Source of the DNA: JBBSDP01 sp963754335
Lineage (GTDB): Bacteria > Planctomycetota > Phycisphaerae > Tepidisphaerales > Tepidisphaeraceae
Direction: 5' to 3'
Length of the DNA: 64,000 bases
Assembly: GCA_963754335.1 (NCBI GenBank)
Contig: CAVWFQ010000010.1
Span: forward strand, 372,001-436,000
The position numbers and the translations under genes were made by a program. Numbering within the stretch: the stretch's first letter is position 1; the number at the start of each line of letters is the position of its first letter. The notes beneath the pieces were generated by a model. It saw only the letters and a list, made by a program, of their open reading frames with translations. It made no database searches and was not told the DNA's origin. This document shows positions 19,941-29,588 of the stretch, one piece after another.

Positions 19941-21158
19941 TCAGCTCATCGCCCGATCAAGGTCGGCGATCAGATCGCGAACATCTTCGACGCCGACCGA
20001 GAGGCGCACGAGTCCGTCATCGATTCCGATCTCGGCGCGGCGCGCGGCGGGAATGCTGGCGTGGGTCATGATCGCCGGATGCTCGATGAGGCTTTCGACG
20101 CCGCCGAGACTTTCGGCCAGCGTAAAAAGCTCGCAACGCTCGAGAAATCGGCGCGCCTTTTCCAGCCCGCCGTGCAGAACGGCGCTGACCATTCCTCCGC
20201 CGGCGCTCATCTGCCGCTGCGCCAACTCATGCTGCGGGTGACTCGGCAGTCCGGGATAACTGACACTTTTGATTGCGGGACTCGATTCCAGATGCCGCGC
20301 GATCTCCAGCGCATTGGAAGACGCCCGTTCCATTCGCAGCGATAAGGTCTTCACTCCGCGGAGCGCGAGAAAACTGTCGAAAGGCCCGCTGATCGCGCCG
20401 GCCGCGTTCTGGAGGAACCCAAGTCGTTCGGACAACTCCGCGTTTTCGCCGACAATCGCCATTCCACCGATCATGTCACTGTGGCCATTGATGTATTTGG
20501 TCACGCTGTGAACGACGATGTCGAATCCGAGGGAGAGCGGGCGCTGAATGTATGGCGTGGCAAAGGTATTGTCGGCGACAGAGATGATCCGGTGTTTTTT
20601 CGCGATCTGTGCAAGCGCCGCCAGGTCCGCGAGCTTCAGCAGCGGATTGCTCGGCGATTCCACCCAGATCATGCCGGTGTTCGGACGAATTGCGGCCTCG
20701 ATCGCGGCCGGGTCCGAGGTATCCACGTAAGAAAAATCGAGCCCCGCACTCTTTCGGCGAACGCGCTCGAAGAGGCGGAAAGTTCCGCCATACAGATCCG
20801 CGCCGGCGATGACATGAGAACCGTGATCGAGCAATTCGAGAACCGTCGCGGTTGCGGCCAGGCCGGAAGCAAACGCAAACCCGATGGTTCCATCCTCAAG
20901 ATCGGCGACGCAGCGTTCGAATGCCCAGCGCGTCGGATTGTGGCTGCGGCCGTAATCGAGCCCCCGATGCACGCCCGGCGATTGCTGTTTGTAAGTGCTG
21001 CTGGTGTAAATGGGAGGCATCACCGCGCCCGTGGTCGGGTCGGGTGCCTGTCCGGCATGGATGACCCGGGTCGCGAAATGCGGACGTGCGCCTGCATAAG
21101 GTTCGACGCGATTGGTCGGCAGTTTGGAATGTGTCGGATCCGATCCGATCATGGGCAC
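19941..21158 (-). CDS. cystathionine gamma-lyase / gamma-synthase
   Basis: 405 residues, intact; GTG 21158 or ATG 21152. Cys/Met-metabolism PLP enzyme. It has 'YGRSHNPTRWAFE', the PLP phosphate loop 'FASGLAATATVLEL', 'WVESPSNPLLKLADL', the Schiff-base lysine in 'VVHSVTKYINGHSD' and the 'TLAESLGGVESL' C-terminal motif. It overlaps the upstream cystathionine beta-synthase gene by ten bases. With that partner, the likely reaction is cleavage of cystathionine to cysteine (reverse transsulfuration); gamma-synthase activity cannot be excluded from sequence alone. Confidence 0.88.
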   Translation of the reverse strand: MPMIGSDPTHSKLPTNRVEPYAGARPHFATRVIHAGQAPDPTTGAVMPPIYTSSTYKQQSPGVHRGLDYGRSHNPTRWAFERCVADLEDGTIGFAFASGLAATATVLELLDHGSHVIAGADLYGGTFRLFERVRRKSAGLDFSYVDTSDPAAIEAAIRPNTGMIWVESPSNPLLKLADLAALAQIAKKHRIISVADNTFATPYIQRPLSLGFDIVVHSVTKYINGHSDMIGGMAIVGENAELSERLGFLQNAAGAISGPFDSFLALRGVKTLSLRMERASSNALEIARHLESSPAIKSVSYPGLPSHPQHELAQRQMSAGGGMVSAVLHGGLEKARRFLERCELFTLAESLGGVESLIEHPAIMTHASIPAARRAEIGIDDGLVRLSVGVEDVRDLIADLDRAMS

Positions 21159-22567
21159 GGCTGTTCCTTTCCTGCGCCGGCGGGCCGGGCAGCTTTCTCC
21201 CGCGCATACTGGCGGCGCAGATCGTTCAATACATCGATCCGCGTAATGAGGCCGTGAAATCCTTTGTCGTCGCTTACGACGGCAACGCGTCCCGAATCAA
21301 AAATGGGAGGCAAATCGGAAAGAGGCGCGCCTGGGCCGATGGTCTCGACGTTTCTCGTCATGACGCTGCTGACGGATTCTTCGAACATCCGGCGGTCTTT
21401 CGTAATCGCCAGCAGCAGATCGCTTTCGTCGACGATCCCCACCAGCGCCCCATCCTTCAGGACCGGCAATTGCGAGACGTCGTGCAATCGCATTCGAGTG
21501 TAGGCAATCGAAAGCGAATCCTGCGGCTCGAGAAAGACAACATTTCCCTCGGTGAATCGGCGGCTGATCAGGTCGCGCAGATCGCCGAAGATTTCGCGCC
21601 GCGTGATCCCCTGGTCGGCCATCCAGTTGTCGTTGAACATCTTCGAGAGATACTTGCTGCCGGTGTCGCAGACAAATGTAACGACCGTTTTGGCGGTGGT
21701 CTGCTCCCGGCAATAGCGAAGCGCCGCGGCCACGAGCGTTCCAGTGCTGGAGCCGGCCAGGATACCTTCGCGCTTCAGGAGCATTCGGCCTGTTTCGAGC
21801 GATTCCGAATCCGAAATGCTGTACGCGTGACGCACACGGCTCAGATCGCAGATCGATGGAATGAAGTCTTCACCAATTCCCTCGACGAGCCACGAACCCG
21901 CCGCCCCCACCGTTCCGGTCCGAACGTAATCCGCGAGAACGGATCCGGCCGGATCGGCCAGCACCATTTCAACGTGGGGGGCCACCCGCGCGAAATAACG
22001 GCTCAAGCCGCTGATCGTTCCGCCTGATCCCACGCCACACACCACCGCATCCACGCCGCCGCCGGTCTGTTCCCAGATTTCCGGGCCGGTGGTCTGCTCG
22101 TGGGCCAGCGGATTAGAGGGATTGTTGAACTGATTCACATAAAACGCCCCCGGCGTTTCGCGGGCGATGCGCTCGGCCAGATCCTGGTAATACTGCGGAT
22201 GGCCGCGGCCCACATCCGATCGCGTCATCAGGATCCGGGCGCCCAGGGCCCGCAAATGAAGCGTCTTTTCCTGACTCATTTTGTCGGGGATAACCAGTAT
22301 CAGCGGATAGCCCTTGCTCGCCGCCACCAGCGCCAGCCCGAGGCCCGTGTTACCGGCGGTGGCCTCGACGAGCGTGGAGCCGGGCCCGATTTTCCCCTCG
22401 CGCTCGGCGGCTTCGATCATGGAGCGACCGATGCGGTCTTTGATCGAGCCGCCAGGATTCTGGCTCTCCAGCTTTATCCAGAGCGCGCACGGCCCCGCAT
22501 CAAAACTGCGCAGCCGCAGTAGCGGCGTGTTACCGATCAACTCGAGGATGTTTTCGACGGCGCGCAT
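21149..22567 (-). CDS. cbs: cystathionine beta-synthase with C-terminal CBS pair
   Basis: 472 residues, intact, ATG 22567. PLP enzyme that condenses serine and homocysteine. The N-terminal fold-type II domain shows 'IGNTPLLRLRSF', the PLP lysine in 'NPGGSIKDRIG' (~residue 43), 'EATAGNTGLGLALVA' and the 'GVGSGGTISGLSRYF' phosphate-binding loop. Residues ~345-460 form a tandem CBS regulatory pair ('DVSQLPVLKDGALVGIVDES', 'GRVAVVSDDKGFHGLITRID'). The haem-binding N-terminal extension of vertebrate CBS is absent. First gene of the transsulfuration operon; upstream lies a long hairpin repeat. Confidence 0.9.
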   Translation of the reverse strand: MRAVENILELIGNTPLLRLRSFDAGPCALWIKLESQNPGGSIKDRIGRSMIEAAEREGKIGPGSTLVEATAGNTGLGLALVAASKGYPLILVIPDKMSQEKTLHLRALGARILMTRSDVGRGHPQYYQDLAERIARETPGAFYVNQFNNPSNPLAHEQTTGPEIWEQTGGGVDAVVCGVGSGGTISGLSRYFARVAPHVEMVLADPAGSVLADYVRTGTVGAAGSWLVEGIGEDFIPSICDLSRVRHAYSISDSESLETGRMLLKREGILAGSSTGTLVAAALRYCREQTTAKTVVTFVCDTGSKYLSKMFNDNWMADQGITRREIFGDLRDLISRRFTEGNVVFLEPQDSLSIAYTRMRLHDVSQLPVLKDGALVGIVDESDLLLAITKDRRMFEESVSSVMTRNVETIGPGAPLSDLPPIFDSGRVAVVSDDKGFHGLITRIDVLNDLRRQYAREKAARPAGAGKEQPCP

Positions 22568-22580
22568 CGAAAGGATGATT

Positions 22581-22722
22581 CACCACAGAGACACAGAGGT
22601 CACAGAGAGGATTGAAGAACAATTATTACCATCGGCTCTTGTCCCAATCAACGCATCCCGGTCCTGGGAAACTGATCGGTTCCTGGCATCCGCCTCTGTG
22701 CCCTCCGCGCCTCTGTGGTGAA
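22581..22722. repeat. hairpin of the CACCACAGAGACACAGAG family
   Basis: Left arm CACCACAGAGACACAGAGG at 22581 and right arm CGCCTCTGTGGTG ending ~22720 are inverted around ~80 bases. A relative lies at 49.6 kb. It separates the CBS gene from the amidohydrolase. Confidence 0.8.
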
Positions 22723-22737
22723 GCTGCATTTCGAATT

Positions 22738-23598
22738 TCATAGCCGGTAAGTTGCGATGGCGTTTTCCCGGAATAGTTTTCGCTTTTGCTCCACCGTTGC
22801 GCTATCGACGGCCCACTGTAACGTTTCCACCCAGCGCGGATAGTCGCTGGCCAGGCGCTGCACCGGCCAATCGCTGCCGAACATCACGCGATCGAAGCTG
22901 AAGCAATTGATGACATGATCGATATACGGGAGAAGTTCTTCGCGCGTCCATTTCGCGTGATCCGCTTCGGTGACGAGGCCTGAGATTTTGCAGGCGACAT
23001 TCGGCAATTTGGCCAGCGAACGCAATTGCTCACGCCACGGGTCCAGAACACGACCTTTGATATCCGGCTTGCCGATATGGTCGAGGATAAATCTTACCTG
23101 CGGACATTGCCGCACGAGTTCGGTCGTGCTTTCAAGCTGGGTGTGCAGAATGCACAGGTCGAAGCTCAGGTCGTACGTCGAGAGGAGTTGAACGCCTCGA
23201 ACAAAATCCGGCCGCACGCAAAATCGCGGATCGGATTCGGACTGAATGAGTCGGCGAATCCCGCGCAGCAGCGCATGGCGCGGATGCCGCGCCAGACGAT
23301 CAAGGTCTTCCCGGGCCGCGTCCCCCTTCTCCAGCGGCGCGAAAGCAACGGCGCCGGCGATGAACGAATCGGATTCGGCGAGGCCCGCCACCCAGGCCAG
23401 TTCATCGACTGCCTGCGACGGCTGACAATCCGCTTGAACGAATACGATTTTTTCGATGCGCACATCGCCACAGGCTTTCTGGAAATCTGTCGGCAAAAAC
23501 GCGCGATTCAATATTGCGTCGCTGTCCAGCCAGGCGTATCGGAGCCGCCTGGGGTCCCACAGATGAACGTGGGTATCGATGAGAGGAAAATCGGGCAT
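22738..23598 (-). CDS. amidohydrolase 2 family (lactonase-like)
   Basis: 286 residues from ATG 23598; a longer frame to 23706 adds a Cys/Arg-rich leader that looks spurious. The N-terminus 'FPLIDTHVHLWDPRRLRY' gives the HxH metal motif. It continues with 'FVQADCQPSQAVDELAWV', 'LRGIRRLIQ', 'RFILDHIGKPDIK' and 'VMFGSDWPV', the C-terminal Asp of the site. This is the COG3618 branch, which includes L-fuconolactonase and L-rhamnonolactonase-type enzymes. A sugar-lactone substrate is plausible given the rhamnose genes nearby but is not shown by the sequence. Confidence 0.8.
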   Translation of the reverse strand: MPDFPLIDTHVHLWDPRRLRYAWLDSDAILNRAFLPTDFQKACGDVRIEKIVFVQADCQPSQAVDELAWVAGLAESDSFIAGAVAFAPLEKGDAAREDLDRLARHPRHALLRGIRRLIQSESDPRFCVRPDFVRGVQLLSTYDLSFDLCILHTQLESTTELVRQCPQVRFILDHIGKPDIKGRVLDPWREQLRSLAKLPNVACKISGLVTEADHAKWTREELLPYIDHVINCFSFDRVMFGSDWPVQRLASDYPRWVETLQWAVDSATVEQKRKLFRENAIATYRL

Positions 23599-23714
23599 GA
23601 CGGCAAGAGCCTCCGCCGCGAACTCGCGACGATTTTGAAGAGTCGACCGACAAGAATCATCTCGACCTCGACGGCATTCGCAAGCGCAGTGACGCAATCC
23701 TACCATTCAATCCG

Positions 23715-24257
23715 ATGCGGTCGATTCGAAGACTTTGGTGGACTCCATTCTCTCTGGCCCTGTGCGCGGCGATTTTCCTGATGTGGATTCACAGCTATCG
23801 CAAATGCGATCTGCTGATCGATCAGCGCGGGCCGCAGGATCGGCTGGAGGTGGTCTCCGAATTTGGCTTGCTGGTGATGGAATTGGAAAATCCGCAATCC
23901 GGGCAAATCGCTGCCGGATGGTCTTACTTCCCGAAGAGCCTGCCACGCCGTTGGCATCATGGTCGAGGGCTGCTGGGTTTCGCCGCCTACGAGAGTGCGA
24001 GCCGGCATTATCTTCGGCTGCCGCCGACAACGCTTCGAGGCGTCGTAGTGCCGTGGTGGTTCATCTTCGCCCTGTCGTCTACGCCCGCCGCGCTGTGGCT
24101 TCGCTCGCGCCGTCGAGCCAGGCGTATCATTGCCCGCGCAGCGCGAAGTCGATGCATTCATTGCGGCTACGACATTCGTTTTTCCCCAGCTCGTTGCCCC
24201 GAATGCGGAGAGGCGGTATCGCACTCCTCTACGCTCTTAGCGCACTTGTCATTTTAA
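23715..24257 (+). CDS. membrane protein with C-terminal GYD zinc ribbon
   Basis: 180 residues from ATG 23715. One N-terminal transmembrane helix ('WWTPFSLALCAAIFLMWIH'), a ~70-residue outside segment, a second helix ('VVVPWWFIFALSSTPAALWL'), a basic stretch and the terminal zinc ribbon 'CIHCGYDIRFSPARCPECG'. This last motif (CxxCGYDLR..P.RCPECG) is a recurrent tail of small membrane proteins in Planctomycetes, of unknown function. Divergent from the amidohydrolase gene. Confidence 0.75.
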   Translation: MRSIRRLWWTPFSLALCAAIFLMWIHSYRKCDLLIDQRGPQDRLEVVSEFGLLVMELENPQSGQIAAGWSYFPKSLPRRWHHGRGLLGFAAYESASRHYLRLPPTTLRGVVVPWWFIFALSSTPAALWLRSRRRARRIIARAARSRCIHCGYDIRFSPARCPECGEAVSHSSTLLAHLSF

Positions 24258-24307
24258 ATTAGCACGATTTGAACATGCGTGCCGATAACCATCGTTCGGA
24301 TTTCACT

Positions 24308-24508
24308 ATGGCCGACGCCAAAAAGCCGAACGGCAAGCGCAAGCGAAAGTACGGCGATTTCGCCGCTTACGTTCCGGAGCATCTTCCGCCGGCCGGCGAA
24401 GCAAAGCGCCGCATGCGCAAGATTCGCCGCAAGCTCCAGCAGCGTCGTGATCTTGAATCCGCGCCGCCCCCCGCCAATTCCAAATCGACACCGCCGTTCG
24501 GGAAGTAG
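24308..24508 (+). CDS. small basic protein, unknown
   Basis: 66 residues from ATG 24308 (TTG 24269 would add 13). Begins 'MADAKKPNGKRKRKYGDF' and continues 'PEHLPPAGEAKRRMRKIRRK', so it is strongly basic and Lys/Arg rich, with a Pro/Ser tail. No family recognised; nucleic-acid contact is possible from composition only. Confidence 0.45.
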   Translation: MADAKKPNGKRKRKYGDFAAYVPEHLPPAGEAKRRMRKIRRKLQQRRDLESAPPPANSKSTPPFGK

Positions 24509-24608
24509 TACGCCACGCAAACCGCTTACTTACGTGCGCGTCTCTGAGATACGCGGCATGGTGAGACCGAACATTCCGGGTTAGGATTTGCCCGTAAGGA
24601 CTCAACGA

Positions 24609-25316
24609 ATGAAGGCAAGCTTTCGAGATAGCGTGGTTTTTGTCGCCGGCGGCACGGGTGGCCTCGGCCGGGCGGTGAGCCTCGCGTTCCTGGCGGCGGG
24701 CGCGACCACGGTCGTCTCCTACCAGAAGCCGGCGGAATTTGATCACTTGAGAAGCGCCGCCGGAGATGATGCGACCAAAATCGAAGGTTACGCAATCGAT
24801 GTGACCGACGAAGCGGCGGTAAACCAATTTGTCGACGGAATCGTCAGGAAACACGCCCGGCTCGACATCCTGGTTAACGCTGTTGGCGGTTACGCCGGAG
24901 GCGTGAAATTCTGGGAAATGGAAACTGTGACCTTCGAGCAAATGCTCGCACTGAACCTGCGCTCCGGCTATGCCCTCACCCGCGCGGTTGTGCCGGCGAT
25001 GCTTCAACAGGGAGGCGGCGCGATCGTAAACGTTGCGTCCATGGCGGCGATTGAGCACGGCGCGGGGAACGGGGCGTATGCTGCGTCCAAAGCCGCGGCG
25101 GTCGCCATGATCGATTCGATCGCCGCCGACCTGAAAGGCTCAAAAGTGCGGGTGAATTCGGTGCTGCCAAGCATCATCGACACCGGAGCAAATCGCAAAG
25201 CCATGCCCAAGGCGGACTTTGCAAAATGGACAAAGCCGGAGGATATCGCAGCCGTCATTCTCTTCCTGTGCAGCGAAGAGGCCAAAGCCATTCACGGCGC
25301 GAACATTCCAGTCTGA
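24609..25316 (+). CDS. short-chain dehydrogenase/reductase
   Basis: 235 residues from ATG 24609. Rossmann NAD(P)-binding loop 'VFVAGGTGGLGRAVSLAF' at residues ~8-25, 'IDVTDEAAV', 'DILVNAVGGYAGG', catalytic Ser in 'IVNVASMAAI' and the YxxxK pair in 'GAYAASKAAAVAM'. The C-terminus 'IPV' is slightly short of the usual FabG-like ending '(V)DGG'. The substrate is unknown. Stands between unrelated genes, so no operon context. Confidence 0.8.
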   Translation: MKASFRDSVVFVAGGTGGLGRAVSLAFLAAGATTVVSYQKPAEFDHLRSAAGDDATKIEGYAIDVTDEAAVNQFVDGIVRKHARLDILVNAVGGYAGGVKFWEMETVTFEQMLALNLRSGYALTRAVVPAMLQQGGGAIVNVASMAAIEHGAGNGAYAASKAAAVAMIDSIAADLKGSKVRVNSVLPSIIDTGANRKAMPKADFAKWTKPEDIAAVILFLCSEEAKAIHGANIPV

Positions 25317-25401
25317 ATCCATATGCATTCATCGGATTTGGTGATCCGGCCGAAATAGAAAGTGTGATTCACACCATTTCGCCGGCGCGGGGGGCTCGCA
25401 G

Positions 25402-26412
25402 ATGAATGATTCGAATTTGATCCTGATGGGCTGCATTGTCGGATTCGCCGTATGGTTTGCGATCCGCTGTGTGGCCTCGGGCTTTTATACCGTCGATCAA
25501 TATGAACGGGCGGCGAAGACCCGCTTCGGCCGGGCCGAACGTGTCGGGACGGCGACGACGCTTGAAGATCCTATCGCTCAGACTCTGCAGGAGGAGGAAC
25601 GCCAGCGCTATTGCTATCCGCAGGTCCGGGTCATTCATCCCGGCGGCCCCTATTTCAAGTGGCCCTGGGAGAAGGTGCACAAGGTCACCATTTCGACCCA
25701 GACCATGAACATGGCTCTGGATCCCGAAGTCCCTTCCGCCAATTCTTCCGGCACCGTCCTGGAAGCGGTGACCAAGGATCAGCTCAACACCGGGCTGAGC
25801 GGCCAGATTCGCTATCGGATCTCCGACAAAAATCTGTACGCGTATCTATTTGCCGTGAATTACCCGATCGCGCACGTCATGGGATATTTCGTTTCCGTGC
25901 TGCGTGAGCGTATCGCCAACTTCGAGGCGCCGCCGCGTCAGCAGGCTGTAGCGGATCCGGCGAAGCCTGAAATTTCCACCGCGGTGATCGGCATCTCCAT
26001 CAACGACCTGCGCAAGAATCTCAGCGACATTAATGATCACATGTCGCGCGAGTGCGCTTCCTCCGAAGCACGTTATGGCATTACGCTGGATGCGTCGCTC
26101 ATCACCGGCATCGATCCCCCACCGGATGTCGAGTCGGCCCTGGCGGCGATCAACACCGCCTACAACCAGGTCTCCTCCGACATCAGCCTCGCCCAGGCGT
26201 CGGCGGACCAGAAGATCGTCCAATCGAAGCGCGCCGTCGAAATCGAAACGCTCAATGCCCAGGCCGAGGTCGAACCGCTGACCGCCATGGCCGCGCAATT
26301 GGCCGAGCTGAAGAAGGGTGGCCAGGGCGTCCTCACCGCTTATCTGCGCAACGTCAGGCTCAAGCTGTTCAGCCAGTCGCGCCGCGTCATTCAGGAGGCC
26401 AATCATGAATGA
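25402..26412 (+). CDS. SPFH/band-7 family membrane protein, first of a pair
   Basis: 336 residues, ATG 25402. One N-terminal helix ('LILMGCIVGFAVWFAI') then an SPFH domain: 'SGFYTVDQYERAAKTRFG', 'GGPYFKWPWEKVHKV', 'LSGQIRYRISDKNLY'. A long helical tail follows ('INDLRKNLSDIND', 'LAQASADQKIVQSKRAVE'). SPFH proteins form large membrane-bound oligomers that organise proteases or lipids. The 3' end overlaps the next SPFH gene by eight bases, an arrangement like HflK/HflC. Confidence 0.8.
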   Translation: MNDSNLILMGCIVGFAVWFAIRCVASGFYTVDQYERAAKTRFGRAERVGTATTLEDPIAQTLQEEERQRYCYPQVRVIHPGGPYFKWPWEKVHKVTISTQTMNMALDPEVPSANSSGTVLEAVTKDQLNTGLSGQIRYRISDKNLYAYLFAVNYPIAHVMGYFVSVLRERIANFEAPPRQQAVADPAKPEISTAVIGISINDLRKNLSDINDHMSRECASSEARYGITLDASLITGIDPPPDVESALAAINTAYNQVSSDISLAQASADQKIVQSKRAVEIETLNAQAEVEPLTAMAAQLAELKKGGQGVLTAYLRNVRLKLFSQSRRVIQEANHE

Positions 26413-27328
26413 ATTTTCCATCGCGGCCGGCGCTACGTTCATCGGGCTGTTTATTCTGGTGCCGATCCTTCTCGGACTGGCGCAATTGTTCGGCGTCTAC
26501 ACGATCGTCGCCGAGCGGCAGTGCAAGGTGTACGTGCTTTTCGGCAAGGTGATCGGCCAGCTGGATGAGCCCGGCCTGCATCTGCTCTTTCCGAAGCTGG
26601 GAATGAGCGCGCTGATCGTGAACCTCTCCGGACACTGCTATACGCTGGATATGCGGCTGGATCAGTCGTACCTCCGCAGCCAGCCGGTTAATTCCGAAGA
26701 AGGCGCACCGATGGGGATCGGCGTCTGGTACGAGATGTACATCAGCAATCCCGTTTCGTATCTGTTCAAGAATGCCGATCCGCGCGGTTCGCTGGCCGCC
26801 AACGTGGGCAATTCCACCGTCCGCTGTCTGAGCAACATGAAGCTCGCGGACATGCTGGAAAATCGTCACGCCATGAGCCTCACGGTGCGCACGCAAGTTT
26901 CCCCATTGTCCGAAGAATGGGGATACAAGCTCGGCTCGGTCTACATTCGCAAAGTTCATTTCCGCGACGCAGGCATGACCAAACAGATCGAGGCGAAGGT
27001 GGTCAACCGCCTGCGCCAGGTGACCAGCGCCATCAAGCAGGATGGCGCCAATCAGGTGAGCATCATCACCAGTACCGCCGAGCGCCAGGCCGCCATCGAA
27101 TTCGCCAAGGCGGGCGCAATGCGCCCGGAAATCGTCGGCGTCGCACTGGAGAAAATCTCCCGGGATCCGGAGATTCTCAACACCATGTTCGAGATTCTCG
27201 AAACACAGAACATCATCAACGGCAAAGCCGAGATCACCTTCGTTCCTCGCAACCAGCCGTTTCTCGCCGGCCTGATCGCGGACCGGGAATTTTCGCCGGC
27301 GGCCGGCGCAGCGCCGAGTGCGCGGTGA
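26405..27328 (+). CDS. SPFH/band-7 family membrane protein, second of a pair
   Basis: 307 residues from ATG 26405, which overlaps the upstream stop (ATGAATGA); the longer frame upstream of it is a shadow. N-terminal helix ('GLFILVPILLGLAQLFG'), then 'YTIVAERQCKVYVLFGKVIG', 'DEPGLHLLFPKLG', and an SPFH C-lobe with 'EWGYKLGSVYIRKVHFRDAG' and 'QIEAKVVNRLRQVTSAI'. The 'RQAAIEFAKAGAMRPEIVG' segment is typical of the helical tail. Translational coupling to the first SPFH gene suggests a 1:1 hetero-oligomer. Followed directly by a palindromic repeat. Confidence 0.8.
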   Translation: MNEFSIAAGATFIGLFILVPILLGLAQLFGVYTIVAERQCKVYVLFGKVIGQLDEPGLHLLFPKLGMSALIVNLSGHCYTLDMRLDQSYLRSQPVNSEEGAPMGIGVWYEMYISNPVSYLFKNADPRGSLAANVGNSTVRCLSNMKLADMLENRHAMSLTVRTQVSPLSEEWGYKLGSVYIRKVHFRDAGMTKQIEAKVVNRLRQVTSAIKQDGANQVSIITSTAERQAAIEFAKAGAMRPEIVGVALEKISRDPEILNTMFEILETQNIINGKAEITFVPRNQPFLAGLIADREFSPAAGAAPSAR

Positions 27329-27355
27329 AAAGCGCTCGGCCTCTTTGCCGAGGGC

Positions 27356-27437
27356 AATCGCGAAGGCGCAAGCGATGGGACGGCGTCCGCGCGTCCGGAC
27401 GCGTTGACCCCGATCCTTCGCTTGCGCCTTCGCGATT
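27356..27437. repeat. inverted repeat ATCGCGAAGGCGCAAGCG
   Basis: Arms ATCGCGAAGGCGCAAGCG (27357) and CGCTTGCGCCTTCGCGAT (27419-27436) are near-perfect inverted copies around ~45 bases. A second copy with the same arms is at 45632-45713. It sits between convergent genes and its right end reaches the stop codon of the SpoIIE-type gene. Confidence 0.85.
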
Positions 27438-29462
27438 CAATCCTTCGTTTCGTTCGATGCGCCGCGTTCGCTGACAATTCGAACGACGATAAACGTGATG
27501 TCGTCACTGATCGGCCGGCCGCCACAAAACGTCTTCATTCGCTGGAAGATGCCGTCAACAATATCGGCGGCTGGCCGCTGCGCAAGGGCCGTCATCGCTT
27601 CGCCCACGCGCTCCTTGCCGAACATTTCGTCGGCGGGGTTCCTCGATTCCCACAGGCCGTCGGTGCCGATCAGCATGACTTGGCCAGGGCGCAGGCGGGT
27701 GTAGGTCTGTTCCTGGTAAGTCTCCGATTCCTCGATGCCGAGCGGCACGCCTCCGCCGGTCGCGTCGACTTCCGAAACTTTCCCCGACTCCGGATCGTAG
27801 ATCAGCGGCTGGTCGTGCCCGGCGGAGGCCCATCGAAGCGTCATCGTCGGCACGTCGATTACGCCCAGAAACATGGTCATGAACCTCCCCTTTTTTGCAT
27901 CGGACACGAGTAACGCATTGACGTGCTGGAGCAGATTTCCCAGGGAGTTTTCCGCGCGAACGTGTGATCGAAGCACGCCGCGCGCCGCGGCCATGAGCAT
28001 GGCGGCGGCGATGCCGTGCCCCATCACGTCGCCGAGCGCAATCACCAGCGCATCGGAACCGATTCCTTCCAGTTGCAGATAGTCGTAGTAGTCCCCGCCG
28101 GTTTCATCGCAGTATTGCGAGCGGGCGGCGATATCGAGGCCCTGCACCTGCGGAGTGCGGCCGGGCAGGAGGCTTTGTTGCACTTCCATCGCCATTCGAA
28201 GCGATTGCCGCAGCCGCAATCGATCGCGCAGTCCGTCGGCCATTTCATTGAGGGCATCGGACAGCTCGGCGATTTCTCGGTTGTCGTGACGATCGATGCG
28301 GGCATCCAGATCCCCGGCTCCCACGCGCCGCGCATGCGCAACCAGAGCCAGAACCGGGGCAAGCAGCCACAAGGCAATCCACGCACCGCCAGCCAGCGCC
28401 GCCATCACTGCAATGGCCGCGATCAGCATGCTCTTCTCACGGGTCCGCTGCACTTCGGCGAGAAAATCGGCGTTGGGCACGACCGTCACGATGACCCAGT
28501 CGAGATTGCGGCGATTGTGATAGCCGGAGACGACCATCTGCGACGGCTGTCCGTCGATCATCGGGTGGATGACATGCCTGCCGCCGCTGTCCGGCGACGC
28601 CTTGAATGCCGAAATCAGTTTTCTGGAGGCATCCGCGATGCGCGGATCCGATGCCTGGGTTGCGTTGAGCCGGCCGAGGCCATCTGTCATGCATCGCAGC
28701 CCGATGCTGCTGGCCACGAGATCGCCGTCCAGCTCGACGATAAACGCGACGCCGCTCTTTCCGACCTGGAGACGCTTGAGGTAGGCGGAAATGTCGGCGA
28801 GGGTGAGCTCGCAGTTGACGACGCCGAGCAGATGGCCCTGCTCATCGCGGTAAGGCTCGACGTACGGAATGCCGAGCGTCACCCCCTTGCCGCCGCGCTC
28901 CCAGACGTAGATGTCTCCCCATGTAGCCGCGTTGGCATCAATCGCCGCGCGATACCACGGACGCTTTACGGTATCGAACGGATAGCTTCGCAACGGGTCA
29001 GTTCCAATCGCGCCGTCCGCAGTCATCGCATATTCCTGCATCGAGCGCATCAGGCGTCCGCTTGATCGCAAATTCGTAGCTTAACTCGCCTGGATACCGA
29101 ATGACCCACATCACCTGACCCTGCGCGCCGCCGAGCGCGACGCTGCTCACGTCGGGAAAGGTTTGAAGCGTTTGAAACGCGGTGATGCGTCCGCGCTCCG
29201 GGTCGTCCAGTCCCAGCCGCCCTCCGCGCAGCCGCGCCAGATTGAGTGCATTGATGGCCGGCGGCAGATCCATCAGGCGATCGAGGTGATCTTCGATCCG
29301 CCCATGAATCTGACGCGCATTCTCGCTGGCAAATTCGTTAGCCGTCCGGTGTCCCGTCGAGAAGGCCAGCGCGGTCAGCACCGCCGCCAGCGCAAGCACC
29401 GGCGTCACCACCGCCACCGGCAGGATCCATCGAATGGACAATCCCGAACGCCATGTTTTCAA
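27437..29462 (-). CDS. SpoIIE-type serine/threonine phosphatase with sensor and HAMP domains (one frameshift)
   Basis: Reads from ATG 29462 with one frame change near 29060. N-terminal helix ('WILPVAVVTPVLALAAVLTAL'), a dCache-like sensor ('FKASPDSGGRHVIH', 'GKSGVAFIVELDGDLV'), a second helix ('LIAAIAVMAALAGGAWIALW'), HAMP ('RRVGAGDLDARID') and a PP2C/SpoIIE domain. The PP2C part shows 'ETGGDYYDYLQL', 'GDVMGHGIAAAM', 'GTDGLWESRNP' and 'SDDITFIVVRI' with the metal-binding aspartates. A signal-responsive phosphatase at the inner membrane; its antagonist target is not adjacent. Confidence 0.85.
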
Positions 29463-29588
29463 ACGGCATTCCTCGGATTGCGGATTTCGAATCGAAAAGT
29501 CACGCTCGTGAGAGTTTCTTCAAAATAAAGGAAAAGGCGAATTCTTGCGATTTTGAGAACGGATCGAAGCAATGGGATACAGTCGCTT

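Noticed and set aside
16036..25316. A complete non-phosphorylative rhamnose pathway (SDR + lactonase + transporter)
   Set aside because: The SDR and amidohydrolase are generic, not adjacent, and no dehydratase or aldolase is present; only the isomerase is specific.
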